Shown here one piece after another: positions 42,146 through 49,692 of a DNA stretch of 64,000 bases. Made by a program: the position numbers and the translations under genes. Each line of letters starts with the position of its first letter. Position 1 is the first letter of the stretch. Source of the DNA: Paenibacillus curdlanolyticus YK9. Its GTDB lineage: Bacteria; Bacillota; Bacilli; Paenibacillales; Paenibacillaceae. The notes under the pieces were generated by a model, which worked only from the letters and a program-made list of their open reading frames with translations, had not been told where the DNA came from and made no database searches. The stretch is taken from contig NZ_AEDD01000003.1 in the NCBI RefSeq assembly GCF_000179615.1, forward strand, positions 186,001 to 250,000, given 5' to 3'.

Positions 42146-42219
42146 GAAACAAAAAGAAACTACTCTTTCTGCCAAAAGTGGATGAACTAGCTTCCATTTT
42201 AACAGAGAGTAGTTTCTTC
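42146..42219 (-). terminator. Terminator of the GH5 gene
   Basis: GAAACTACTCT / AGAGTAGTTTC stem with a ~43-base branched loop (42153-42217); on the minus strand it ends in TTTTTGTTT. Confidence 0.8.
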
Positions 42220-42302
42220 ATGTCGATTAGAAATTAACTATAAAGTTCGTATTGCTCAGCTTTCCTGCGCGAACAGTTTTGTTGGCAGGCGCCGATGGCG
42301 CT

Positions 42303-44426
42303 TCAGTTGCTGCTTCCAAATACGGTAGCGATTTTGGACGTTGCTTTTATGCCATTCGCTCCGTTTATAATCGCATTGCCTTGCTCTGTATAGCTCGTTC
42401 CCGCCCAGTCGTTCGACATATCGAGATATTCAAGCCCCGAGCCGTTGCCCTTCCACGACCAGCCAAGGTAGCCTACGCCCTTCTGCTCGCTGTAGCTCAT
42501 AATCGTTGCTTCATCGACGTCGCCGTTCGTATGCTTGATGCCGAACTCGCCGATTACAAGCGCCAAGTTTTTAGCTAGTACGTTGTCGATATTCGATTTT
42601 ACAGTAGCCGCATTGCCCCCAGCGTATTCGTACATGTGAATCGAGAACATCGTGTTTTTCAGCGGGTCCGCGTTAAACACTTCCGTACCGTAATCGACGA
42701 TCGATTGCGGGTATTGGCCCCAGCCTGCGCCGTCGACCATAATCGTGTTTTTGATGCCTGCGTTTCTCAGCTTCGGAATAACGGATTTGTAGCCCGCCGC
42801 CCAGCCTGCGCCATTCCATGTGCCGTACCATTCATTGGCAATGTTCAGAATGACGGTGCTCTCTTTGCCGATGAGCGCGCTCTTCATTTCGATCCAGTAG
42901 TTTGCGATATTGTCCAAAACAGCTGCGCTGTCCGAGCCCGTGCCGTCGTGAACCTCCACGATTGCAACCATTTTATTTTGCTCTGCTAGCGTGATTAGCT
43001 TCTGGATCGTAGCTAGGCTGTCCTTCGACCATTGTTGGCCGTCCGAAAGCACGATCCTGATCGTGTTCGCTCCTGTTCTAGCAATGGCAGGGAACGCCGT
43101 TTCCTCTTGGCCTTTGTACCACGTATAAGCGTGATTGATGCCTCGCATAACGAAAGGATTGCCGTTGGCGTCATAGAGCTTCGTTCCGTTAATGTAAAAT
43201 CCTGCGGCCGTCGTTGGCTGCGTGCTCGTCGTTACGCTTAACGCGCTGCTTGCTGACGACACATTGCCTGCTGCATCCTTCGCTTTAACCGTGAAGCTGT
43301 ATGCCGTGTTTGCCGTCAAGCCCGTTGCCGTATAACTTGTCGATGTGGTCGTGCCTGCCAGCGTCGCTCCCCGGTATACGTCGTACCCCGTTACGGCTAC
43401 GTTATCCGTGGATGCCGACCATGTCAGGTTTACGGTCGAAGCTGTTTTGGAAGGGCTTGCAAGATTGGTCGGCGCTGTTGGCGCTGTCGTGTCTTGCACG
43501 ACTGTTACTTCAGTGAACTTCCACTTTTGCTGGCTGTTTCCGTTATCCGTCCATTGCTGCACATTCGCGCCGTCATTCGATGCGCCGCCAACAACGTCGA
43601 GCGCTTTGCCGCTATGCTGTGCAATCAGCTTATAATAACCGCTGCCTGCATCGACGATTTTCCATTTCTGATTGGACTGGCCGGTATCCGTCCACTGTTG
43701 GACGTTAGCGCCGTCATTCGTAGCAAAGCCGGCTACCTCCAGCGCTTTGCCGGATTTTTGCGAGATCAGTTTATAATAGCCATCTCCAACGGAAATGACC
43801 TTCCACTTTTGCTCGTCGCTGCCGTTGTCGCTCCATTGCTGTACATTCGCGCCGTCGTTCACTGCGCCGCCAGCAACGTCGAGCGCTTTGCCGCTATGCT
43901 GCGCTGTCAGCTTATAGACGGAGCCAGATGTGATAGGCGCTGGTTCATTCGTGCTGCCTACTGCATAAACTTCAAAATCCCACAGCGAATATCCGTAACT
44001 GGTTCCCCTCTGCGTACCGTACATTTTTACATATCTCGCTTTTTGCGTGCTGAAGGAAATGTTATCGATGCCGCCATCACCGGTTGTGGTGGAATATACC
44101 GTACTCCAGCTGCTGTTATCGAGCGAGGTCTGGATTTGATACGCTTTGCCGTAAGCCACTTCCCAGTTCAGCATGACGCCAGTAATGTCCACTGCCGAGC
44201 CTAGGTCGACGCTAATCCATTGCGGATCGGCATAAGTCGAGGACCATCTCGTTGAAGCGTTCCCATCAAAAGCCATCGCTGCCGTTTTGCCCGAGTCCTC
44301 GATGGAGCTAGCAGATGCTGGTTTGTTCAGTGCTGCATTGGTTGCTGCTGCACTTGTTTTTGCTGGCACTGCTATACCGCTCACCAACATACTAAACATA
44401 ATCAAGCACGCTAAAATCTTTCTCAT
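42303..44426 (-). CDS. Secreted modular glycoside hydrolase family 5 (mannanase-like) with CBM, ricin-type and FN3 modules
   Basis: A 707-residue extracellular glycanase. A signal peptide (LACLIMFSMLVSGIAVPAKTSAA) is followed by a discoidin/F5-8-type CBM (~30-155), three ricin-type beta-trefoil repeats each with QQW and QKWK (~171-307), one fibronectin III module (~315-400) and a GH5 catalytic domain. The acid/base Glu is in NIANEWYG (~residue 532) and the nucleophile Glu in VIGEFGIKH (~627), an arrangement seen in bacterial endo-beta-1,4-mannanases, though cellulase activity is possible. The ATG at 44426 is six bases from GGAGG; the TTG at 44432 touches the SD. A cre site lies upstream. Confidence 0.9.
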   Translation of the reverse strand: MRKILACLIMFSMLVSGIAVPAKTSAAATNAALNKPASASSIEDSGKTAAMAFDGNASTRWSSTYADPQWISVDLGSAVDITGVMLNWEVAYGKAYQIQTSLDNSSWSTVYSTTTGDGGIDNISFSTQKARYVKMYGTQRGTSYGYSLWDFEVYAVGSTNEPAPITSGSVYKLTAQHSGKALDVAGGAVNDGANVQQWSDNGSDEQKWKVISVGDGYYKLISQKSGKALEVAGFATNDGANVQQWTDTGQSNQKWKIVDAGSGYYKLIAQHSGKALDVVGGASNDGANVQQWTDNGNSQQKWKFTEVTVVQDTTAPTAPTNLASPSKTASTVNLTWSASTDNVAVTGYDVYRGATLAGTTTSTSYTATGLTANTAYSFTVKAKDAAGNVSSASSALSVTTSTQPTTAAGFYINGTKLYDANGNPFVMRGINHAYTWYKGQEETAFPAIARTGANTIRIVLSDGQQWSKDSLATIQKLITLAEQNKMVAIVEVHDGTGSDSAAVLDNIANYWIEMKSALIGKESTVILNIANEWYGTWNGAGWAAGYKSVIPKLRNAGIKNTIMVDGAGWGQYPQSIVDYGTEVFNADPLKNTMFSIHMYEYAGGNAATVKSNIDNVLAKNLALVIGEFGIKHTNGDVDEATIMSYSEQKGVGYLGWSWKGNGSGLEYLDMSNDWAGTSYTEQGNAIINGANGIKATSKIATVFGSSN
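43506..43916 (-). repeat. Three ~141-bp internal repeats (ricin-type units)
   Basis: Three consecutive ~47-codon units sharing SGKALDV/E, NDGANVQQW and QKWK; units 1 and 3 are the most alike. They encode the trefoil carbohydrate-binding module of the GH5 protein. Confidence 0.85.
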
Positions 44427-44488
44427 ACGCAACCTCCATTTTTAATTAAAATCGTTCCTTTTCTCGAATCAAACCGGGAAGTAAGCAT
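44423..44488 (-). CDS. Candidate leader ORF (21 aa) coupled to the GH5 gene
   Basis: ATG at 44488 lies nine bases from GGAGG; the frame runs MLTSRFDSRKGTILIKNGG and ends with a TGA overlapping the GH5 ATG (ATGA). It covers the GH5 SD. Could be a leader peptide that gates translation, or a chance frame; no codon or homology evidence is available. Confidence 0.3.
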   Translation of the reverse strand: MLTSRFDSRKGTILIKNGGCV

Positions 44489-44510
44489 CACTCCTTTCCT
44501 CCAACACAAA

Positions 44511-44524
44511 TGAAAGCGCTGTCT
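44511..44524. promoter_or_regulatory. cre site upstream of the GH5 gene
   Basis: TGAAAGCGCTGTCT differs from the ideal TGAAAGCGCTTTCA at two positions and lies about 85 bases before the GH5 start, so CcpA repression of the glycanase is expected. Confidence 0.65.
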
Positions 44525-44531
44525 TTTTAGT

Positions 44532-44729
44532 TTAAAATACGTTCCCTGCTGTCCCGCAGCTTTCAGAAGCGTTTAAGTTAATAAAATTGGATTCGTAGTC
44601 CCCGTTAAAAAGCTCGTTGAAGTCAGCTGCAGGGTTATTCGAATCGCTAAATCCAAATTTACATTTTGTTAGTTTAAATGTCAACATAATATATAACAAA
44701 ATAACAAATATGATAACAAGATCTTTCAT
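44532..44729 (-). CDS. AT-rich small ORF with N-terminal membrane segment (65 aa)
   Basis: MKDLVIIFVILLYIMLTF is a clear membrane or signal segment, followed by KCKFGFSDSNNPAADF and a polar tail with a second Cys (SESCGTAGNVF). AAAGGA is nine bases from the ATG. The base composition is distinctly AT-rich compared with most of the window. No family recognised; a secreted or membrane peptide is possible, but a chance frame in AT-rich DNA cannot be ruled out. Confidence 0.45.
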   Translation of the reverse strand: MKDLVIIFVILLYIMLTFKLTKCKFGFSDSNNPAADFNELFNGDYESNFINLNASESCGTAGNVF

Positions 44730-44849
44730 TGCCCATATTCCTTTTCACTTTTATTCATGTGGGTAACTAGTACTACCCTCCTCCTTAGACCATAGATAAC
44801 AACCCCCATCCTATGTCAAAAAATATAAGACGAGACCCAATATTATCAC

Positions 44850-44868
44850 GTTTGTTATGATAACAAAC
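44850..44868. promoter_or_regulatory. Perfect 19-bp palindrome, operator candidate
   Basis: GTTTGTTAT G ATAACAAAC lies between the small minus-strand ORF and the plus-strand promoter at 44918. The TTTGTT...AACAAA form recalls ROK/XylR-type sugar repressor operators (inference). The rest of the 44730-44917 interval is AT-rich with nothing else I can support. Confidence 0.55.
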
Positions 44869-44917
44869 CAGTTCGAATCGTTATTATTCTCTGGTTAACA
44901 AGGCAAAGGATTACCAC

Positions 44918-44948
44918 TTGAACCTTACGCTACGTAATGTTTTATACT
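44918..44948 (+). promoter_or_regulatory. MerR-type promoter of the dihydrofolate-reductase-family gene
   Basis: TTGAAC (44918-44923), a long 19-base spacer, and TATACT (44943-44948). The spacer holds a dyad ACCTTACG / CGTAATGT (7 of 8 paired) centred on CTA. A 19-bp spacer with a central dyad is the hallmark of MerR-activated promoters. No merR gene is in the window. Confidence 0.6.
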
Positions 44949-45029
44949 GACCGTAACAGCAGGATGAAACGCGGGTTTACGAACCAACAAATCGAGCAAA
45001 ATAAATTCGAAATTAGAGGAGAAACGAAT

Positions 45030-45605
45030 ATGAGAAAACTCGTTTTATTTCTGCACGCTTCGCTTGACGGTTTTGTAGAAGGGCCGAACGGTGCAATGGA
45101 CATTGGCTGGGTTGCCTACAATGCGGAATTGGAGAAACACGCGAAGGAGATTTTGAGTACGGCCGATACTGTCGTTTGGGGACGTGGAACTTATCAAATG
45201 ATGCACAGCTACTGGCCATCTGTGCCTTCGGACCCAGCAGCTTCGCACCATGAACGGGATCATGCGGAGTGGATCGAAAAGACAGCCAAAATCGTTTTTT
45301 CAACGACGCTGGAAAAAGTCGAATGGAACAATTCCAGGCTGGTGAAAGAAAATATCGAGGAAGAGATCAAGCATCTCAAACAGCAGTCAGGCAAGGATAT
45401 CGTCATCCTCGGCAGCCCTAGGCTCGCCCACTACCTTATGCAGCTTGATTTAATCGATGAGTATAAAATGACGGTTTCTCCCGTCCTACTCGGCAGCGGG
45501 CTGCCGTTGTTCCAAGGTCTCAAAGAGAAGATCAATCTCAAACTTATCGAAAACAAGACATTTGATTCGGGAGCAATCGGCCTCGTTTACCAGACGGTTA
45601 GATGA
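45030..45605 (+). CDS. Dihydrofolate reductase family protein (RibD C-terminal domain type)
   Basis: A 191-residue protein: MRKLVLFLHASLDGFVEGPNG at the start, TVVWGRGTYQMM, and IVILGSPRLAHYLMQLDLIDEY with PVLLGSGLPLF at the end, all marks of the RibD-C/DHFR superfamily of stand-alone reductases. The substrate is unlikely to be folate. The ATG at 45030 follows GAGGAG; the frame extends to 44937 but without SD and within the promoter. Control by a MerR-type activator is suggested by the promoter. Confidence 0.88.
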   Translation: MRKLVLFLHASLDGFVEGPNGAMDIGWVAYNAELEKHAKEILSTADTVVWGRGTYQMMHSYWPSVPSDPAASHHERDHAEWIEKTAKIVFSTTLEKVEWNNSRLVKENIEEEIKHLKQQSGKDIVILGSPRLAHYLMQLDLIDEYKMTVSPVLLGSGLPLFQGLKEKINLKLIENKTFDSGAIGLVYQTVR

Positions 45606-45625
45606 CCTTTTTCTCCTAGCTATAA

Positions 45626-45666
45626 AAAAACAGAAACTCCTTATCAACTAAGGAGTTTCTGTTTTG
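45626..45666. terminator. Bidirectional terminator
   Basis: Sixteen-bp stem AAAACAGAAACTCCTT / AAGGAGTTTCTGTTTT with an 8-base loop, between the convergent reductase and RNA methylase genes. Confidence 0.92.
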
Positions 45667-45679
45667 ATGCGTGTCGCTT

Positions 45680-46474
45680 CTATCCCCGCTGCCGCAACGC
45701 CTCATACAAAATAACCGTCGCCGCCATCGCGACGTTCAGCGATTCCGCGCGCCCGCGAATCGGAATTATAACCGATTGATCGGCAAGCTCCAACACCTCT
45801 GGGGACAGCCCGTCGGACTCACTGCCCATCAACAGCCAAGTCGCACTCGTCCAATCGCAGTCATAGCAGCTAACAGCAGACTGCAAGCTCGTTGCCGCCA
45901 AACGAATCCCGCGTTCCTGCGCCTTCGGCAGCAGCTCTAGAAGATCCGCCTCAATGACTGGCAAATGGAAGAGCGAGCCCATTGTCGAACGAACCGTCTT
46001 CGGGTTGTATAGATCGACGCAACCGCGTCCAAGAACAACCGCATCAGCACCGACTGCATCCGCGCTTCTAATAATCGTGCCGACATTGCCTGGATCACGC
46101 ACGCCATCCAATACGACAACGAGCGACTGCTCGCGGAATAATGCGGTTTCCTCCACGACGGGCTTCGCAACAACCGCGAATACGGGAGGCGGTGAATCCG
46201 TGCCCGTGCATTTCGCCATGACTACCGTCGAAGCGCTAACAAGCAGCTCTGGAAACGCGATTAGCGCAGGAAGCTGCTGCAGCTCAAGCGGCAAGCCCCG
46301 CTCCCCGTCGTATACGATCGTTTCTACTTGGGCGCCGCATTCGAGCGCTTCCTTCACAAGATGAATGCCTTCCACCAGAAACTGCCCGCTGCGGTCGCGG
46401 TGTTTTTTGTCAAGCAGAGACGCCCACCCTTTGGCGCGAGCGTTTTGTACTGAAGTGACTTCCAAATCCGACAA
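45680..46474 (-). CDS. TrmH/SpoU family RNA 2'-O-methyltransferase
   Basis: A 264-residue SPOUT methyltransferase with an N-terminal substrate-binding domain (GWASLLDKKHRDRSGQFLVEG) and a knotted C-terminal domain: motif 1 DGVRDPGNVGTIIRSADA, motif 2 NPKTVRSTMGSLFHLP region and motif 3 IPIRGRAESLNVAMAATVI. Likely target is 23S rRNA, as for YsgA-type enzymes. TTG start after AAAGGACGG. Near sspI, as ysgA is in Bacillus. Confidence 0.9.
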   Translation of the reverse strand: MSDLEVTSVQNARAKGWASLLDKKHRDRSGQFLVEGIHLVKEALECGAQVETIVYDGERGLPLELQQLPALIAFPELLVSASTVVMAKCTGTDSPPPVFAVVAKPVVEETALFREQSLVVVLDGVRDPGNVGTIIRSADAVGADAVVLGRGCVDLYNPKTVRSTMGSLFHLPVIEADLLELLPKAQERGIRLAATSLQSAVSCYDCDWTSATWLLMGSESDGLSPEVLELADQSVIIPIRGRAESLNVAMAATVILYEALRQRG

Positions 46475-46499
46475 CGTTTATCCGTCCTTTTAACCGTTT

Positions 46500-47165
46500 T
46501 TAGTTTTCGGCGAATGCAAGCTCGAACGCAGCCAAATCCTCGTTTTTGCCTACGATAACGAGCACATCTTCCCTACCGATCCGATCATCTGCGTATGGCG
46601 AGATATTCATCTGTCCATTCGTTTTGATCGCCATGACATTACATCGATACTTTGCGCGGACATCAAGCTGCTTTAAGGTTTGTCCGACCATTTGCTCCGG
46701 TGCTTTTATTTCAAGAATGCTATAATCATCCGACAGCTCGATAAAATCGACGATATTCGGCGAGATCAAATGATGCGCGACCCGCATGCCCATATCGCGC
46801 TCAGGGTATACGACTTTGTCCGCTCCGATTTTTTTCAATACTTTGCCGTGGAGCTCGCTTTGCGCTTTGACGATAATTTTGGGCACGCCGAGATCTTTCA
46901 AAATAAGCGTAGTCAAAATGCTCGCTTGAATGTCCTGGCCAATCGCCACGACGACCACGTCAAAATTGCGAATGCCCAGCGCTCGAACCGCCTCTTCATC
47001 CGTACAATCCGCGGAAACCGCGTGGGTCACGACATTGCACGCCTCCTGTATACGCTGCTCGCTGGCATCGATGGCTAGAACATCGTATCCGAGCTTCGTC
47101 AGTGTTTGGGCTACGCTTGAACCAAAGCGCCCCATTCCGATCACGGCATATTGCTTCTTGGTCAT
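46500..47165 (-). CDS. ktrA: RCK-domain potassium uptake regulator (KtrA/TrkA type)
   Basis: A 221-residue cytosolic gating subunit of a K+ transporter. RCK_N with YAVIGMGRFGSSVAQTL and the acidic end of beta-2 (VLAIDASEQRIQEA), then RCK_C from about residue 140 (LSDDYSILEIKAPEQMVGQTL). The membrane subunit (KtrB) is not in the window. The long frame to 47399 is not used: GGGGGAA is five bases from the ATG at 47165. KtrA versus KtrC cannot be decided. Confidence 0.88.
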   Translation of the reverse strand: MTKKQYAVIGMGRFGSSVAQTLTKLGYDVLAIDASEQRIQEACNVVTHAVSADCTDEEAVRALGIRNFDVVVVAIGQDIQASILTTLILKDLGVPKIIVKAQSELHGKVLKKIGADKVVYPERDMGMRVAHHLISPNIVDFIELSDDYSILEIKAPEQMVGQTLKQLDVRAKYRCNVMAIKTNGQMNISPYADDRIGREDVLVIVGKNEDLAAFELAFAEN

Positions 47166-47210
47166 GGCTGTTCCCCCTAGTACGCTGGTACGTGAAATTG
47201 ACTTGACCGT

Positions 47211-47219
47211 ATTATACCA
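47211..47219 (-). promoter_or_regulatory. Extended -10 promoter of the ktrA-like gene
   Basis: Minus-strand TGGTATAAT is a perfect extended -10, 46 bases before the start codon; the -35 is poor. Confidence 0.6.
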
Positions 47220-47259
47220 CAAGCTTCCCCTTCGATGCCCCGCTGCCACTAGTCCCCTC

Positions 47260-47289
47260 GCGTGAAAAAGCACGAAACTGCGCATATTA
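47260..47289 (+). promoter_or_regulatory. Sigma-G promoter of sspI
   Basis: GCGTG (47260-47264), 18-base spacer, CATATTA (47283-47289) fit the forespore consensus GHATR / CATHHTA with one mismatch. The transcript would begin just before the sspI SD. Confidence 0.55.
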
Positions 47290-47322
47290 ATTGACGCAAC
47301 TAATGGAATGGAGGAATGCAGC

Positions 47323-47568
47323 TTGAATACGATCGATTTGCGGCAAGCGATCATCACCCGGGTGAAAGATAAGTCGAATGAAGAACTGACCGACATCATT
47401 CAAGACTCCATCGGAAGCGACGAGCGGGCATTGCCAGGCCTTGGCGTGCTGTTCGAAATGATTTGGCAGGATAGCTCGGCAAGCGATCAATCGCGTATGG
47501 TCAACTCCTTGCATCAGCACCTGCACACCGACAGTGGAGCTCCGGAATCCGGCTTAGGCCACTCTTAA
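47323..47568 (+). CDS. sspI: Small acid-soluble spore protein SspI
   Basis: An 81-residue minor SASP made in the forespore. NTIDLRQAIITRVKDKSNEEL and ERALPGLGVLFEMIWQ match Bacillus SspI. TTG start eight bases from GGAGG; the ATG at 47308 overlaps the SD. The C-terminal ~12 residues (TDSGAPESGLGHS) extend beyond the Bacillus form. A sigma-G-like promoter precedes it. Confidence 0.93.
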   Translation: MNTIDLRQAIITRVKDKSNEELTDIIQDSIGSDERALPGLGVLFEMIWQDSSASDQSRMVNSLHQHLHTDSGAPESGLGHS

Positions 47569-47673
47569 ACGTGTAAACGAAACGAATGATAGGGCTACTC
47601 GCCCATGCCAAATACCTATTCTCCGCATAGGCTGTTATCATCGATAATGGCCACCGAGAAGGGGTTCGGCATA

Positions 47674-47859
47674 ATGGCACAACAAGTGGAAATACCCGAC
47701 AATTTGTCTGCGGACGATATTGCCTTATGGGCAGCTGTAGCAACGATCGTCGGCGACATTCTCGCTCTGGTTGCTTTGCTTAAGGCACGCAATGAGAAGG
47801 AAGAGCCGCCGCCGCCTGTCTCACGCAAACGACAATCGGAAAGACGAACGGGAGGATAA
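47674..47859 (+). CDS. Small membrane protein (61 aa)
   Basis: MAQQVEIPDNLSADDIALW, then one membrane span (AAVATIVGDILALVALL) and a basic Pro-rich tail (EEPPPPVSRKRQSERR). The ATG at 47674 is nine to ten bases from AGAAGGGG; earlier in-frame ATGs (47605, 47647) lack an SD. No family recognised. Its stop codon lies inside the terminator stem. Confidence 0.65.
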   Translation: MAQQVEIPDNLSADDIALWAAVATIVGDILALVALLKARNEKEEPPPPVSRKRQSERRTGG

Positions 47860-47893
47860 ACCATTCGAAAATGGTCATCCTCCCGTTCTTTTT
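47846..47893. terminator. Bidirectional terminator overlapping a stop codon
   Basis: GAACGGGAGGAT / ATCCTCCCGTTC with inner ACCATT / AATGGT, five T on the plus strand. The 5' arm contains the last codons of the 61-aa gene. Confidence 0.9.
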
Positions 47894-47897
47894 CAAT

Positions 47898-48983
47898 TTA
47901 ATCAAGCGTAGGCATTGGCTCCGGACGGTTGCATTCGCTTTTCATCGTATAATGCTGACCTTCGCTGGATGCAATGTGGAAGCCGTGCATCGCTTCCAGC
48001 ACATGGTAAGCCATCTTGCCTTCGGCGCGATGCGGGCGATCCTCAGCGATTGCTTTCGCCATATCGATAACGCCGATTCCGCGGTTATTATCCGTGAAGC
48101 CATGCGTCAATGGAATGCTGGTCCATTCGGATGAGCCCGCTTTTCGCAACTGAACCTCGCCCCCGAAGCCGTTCGGATCCGGAACGCGAAGCGAGCCCGC
48201 CGTACCATAAATTTCGATGTTCGGCAACTTAGTGTCCGCAGCGATATCGAAGCTGGTAACGAGCGTAGCTACCGCGCCAGAAGCAAAATCCAGAACGCCC
48301 GCGATATGCGTCGGCGTCTCCACGGCAATCTTTTGCCCATGTTTCGGCTGGCTCGTAATGGTTCGTTCGGGATGGGTAATTACAGCTGAGCCTGTTACAC
48401 GGCGGATCGGTCCGAGCAAGGTAACCAACGCGGTCAAATAATACGGGCCCATATCGAACATCGGGCCGCCGCCCACCTGATAATAGAAGGCCGGATCGGG
48501 ATGCCAATTTTCGTGGCCGCGGGACATCATGAAGCCGGAAGCTGCGACTGGCTGGCCGATTGCGCCTTCATCAATGATCTTACGGCAAGTTTGAATGCCT
48601 CCTCCGAGGAACGTCTCCGGAGCGCAAGCAACGCGAAGCCCGCGCGCTGCGGCAGCCGCCAATACGTGAACGCCTTCCTCCATCGTAACGGCAAGCGGCT
48701 TCTCGCCGTACACATGCTTGCCCGCCTCCAATGCTCGAAGGCTAATCTCGGCATGCGCCTGCGGGATTGTCAGGTTCACGACAATGTCGATGCTCGGATC
48801 CGCCAGAAGCTCCTCAACCGAGCATGCTTTGCTGACGCCATGCTGCGCTGCCCGTTCCTTTGCCCGCTCCAGATCCGCATCCGCGCATGCCGCTACTTCA
48901 ACATCCTCCGAACGGCATAAATTCGTCAAATAAATATTGCTAATATTACCGCATCCAATAATGCCGATCCGTGCTTTTGCCAT
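47898..48983 (-). CDS. Gfo/Idh/MocA family oxidoreductase
   Basis: A 361-residue NAD(P)-dependent sugar or inositol-type dehydrogenase. N-terminal Rossmann [16 protein letters not shown], the active-site [11 protein letters not shown], and a C-terminal substrate domain with [17 protein letters not shown]. The ATG at 48983 is nine bases from AGGAGG, preferred over 48989. First described member of a four-gene sugar cluster (with ThuA-like, a second Gfo/Idh and LacI), all on the minus strand; substrate unknown. Confidence 0.9.
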   Translation of the reverse strand: MAKARIGIIGCGNISNIYLTNLCRSEDVEVAACADADLERAKERAAQHGVSKACSVEELLADPSIDIVVNLTIPQAHAEISLRALEAGKHVYGEKPLAVTMEEGVHVLAAAAARGLRVACAPETFLGGGIQTCRKIIDEGAIGQPVAASGFMMSRGHENWHPDPAFYYQVGGGPMFDMGPYYLTALVTLLGPIRRVTGSAVITHPERTITSQPKHGQKIAVETPTHIAGVLDFASGAVATLVTSFDIAADTKLPNIEIYGTAGSLRVPDPNGFGGEVQLRKAGSSEWTSIPLTHGFTDNNRGIGVIDMAKAIAEDRPHRAEGKMAYHVLEAMHGFHIASSEGQHYTMKSECNRPEPMPTLD

Positions 48984-49022
48984 GCTCATGATCCTCCTAA
49001 GCTTCCCATAATGGATTCGTTC

Positions 49023-49649
49023 TTATCCGCGCGCTGCCCACAAAAATCCGCGTCGCATCAGCTCAAGCGTCTGCGGCATCGCCACGATGTCCGCTTGATG
49101 GCCTAAAGAGCAGTAATAGACGTTGCCTTCTCCCCAATTTTTCGTCCATACGACCGGCATCTTCACAGCGCCAAAATCCGTCGTCGCGTGCACTTTAATC
49201 GCCGGGTCTACATGCATATAATATTGCTCGGAGCATACTTCAAAATCGCCGATTCCTTCCGTAAGCGGGTCGCCCGGAATCGTCATGTTCACCATATAAT
49301 TCACGCCGTCATTGCCCGGATGCGCCACCCATTGGCCGCCCACCATGTGCTGAAACTCGACCTCGTTGCGGAAGGAATCGCCCATGCCGCCATGGCAGCC
49401 AGCGATGCCGCAGCCTGCTTCAACGGCGCGAAGCACCGGATCAAGCTGGTTTTTCTCAATCTTGCCCATCGTCCAGACCGGCACGATCAGATCGAGCGAC
49501 TTCACCAGCTCCTCATCCGCGAACGTTTCAAGCGTATCGGATACAATGACTTCGAACTGCTCTTTGCGCAGCACATCCGCGAAAAGATCTGCAACCTGCT
49601 GAGGCTGGTGGCCGTCCCAACCGCCCCATACGATTAATGCCTTCTTCAT
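49023..49649 (-). CDS. ThuA-like protein
   Basis: A 208-residue class-I glutamine-amidotransferase-like fold protein. ALIVWGGWDGHQPQQVADLF at the start and GMGDSFRNEVEFQHMVGGQWVAHPG identify the ThuA family, linked to trehalose and related disaccharide catabolism by conversion through 3-keto sugars. The frame opens at 49733 but GAGGAGAGGG is seven bases from the ATG at 49649. Sits between two Gfo/Idh oxidoreductases, consistent with 3-keto-glycoside chemistry (inference). Confidence 0.88.
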   Translation of the reverse strand: MKKALIVWGGWDGHQPQQVADLFADVLRKEQFEVIVSDTLETFADEELVKSLDLIVPVWTMGKIEKNQLDPVLRAVEAGCGIAGCHGGMGDSFRNEVEFQHMVGGQWVAHPGNDGVNYMVNMTIPGDPLTEGIGDFEVCSEQYYMHVDPAIKVHATTDFGAVKMPVVWTKNWGEGNVYYCSLGHQADIVAMPQTLELMRRGFLWAARG

Positions 49650-49692
49650 AGCTGAACCCTCTCCTCTGTCCTGAATAGCAAGCCAATCGATC

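Noticed and set aside
45013-45303. Minus-strand frames opposite the dihydrofolate-reductase-family gene
   Set aside because: No SD and no domain; shadows of the sense gene.
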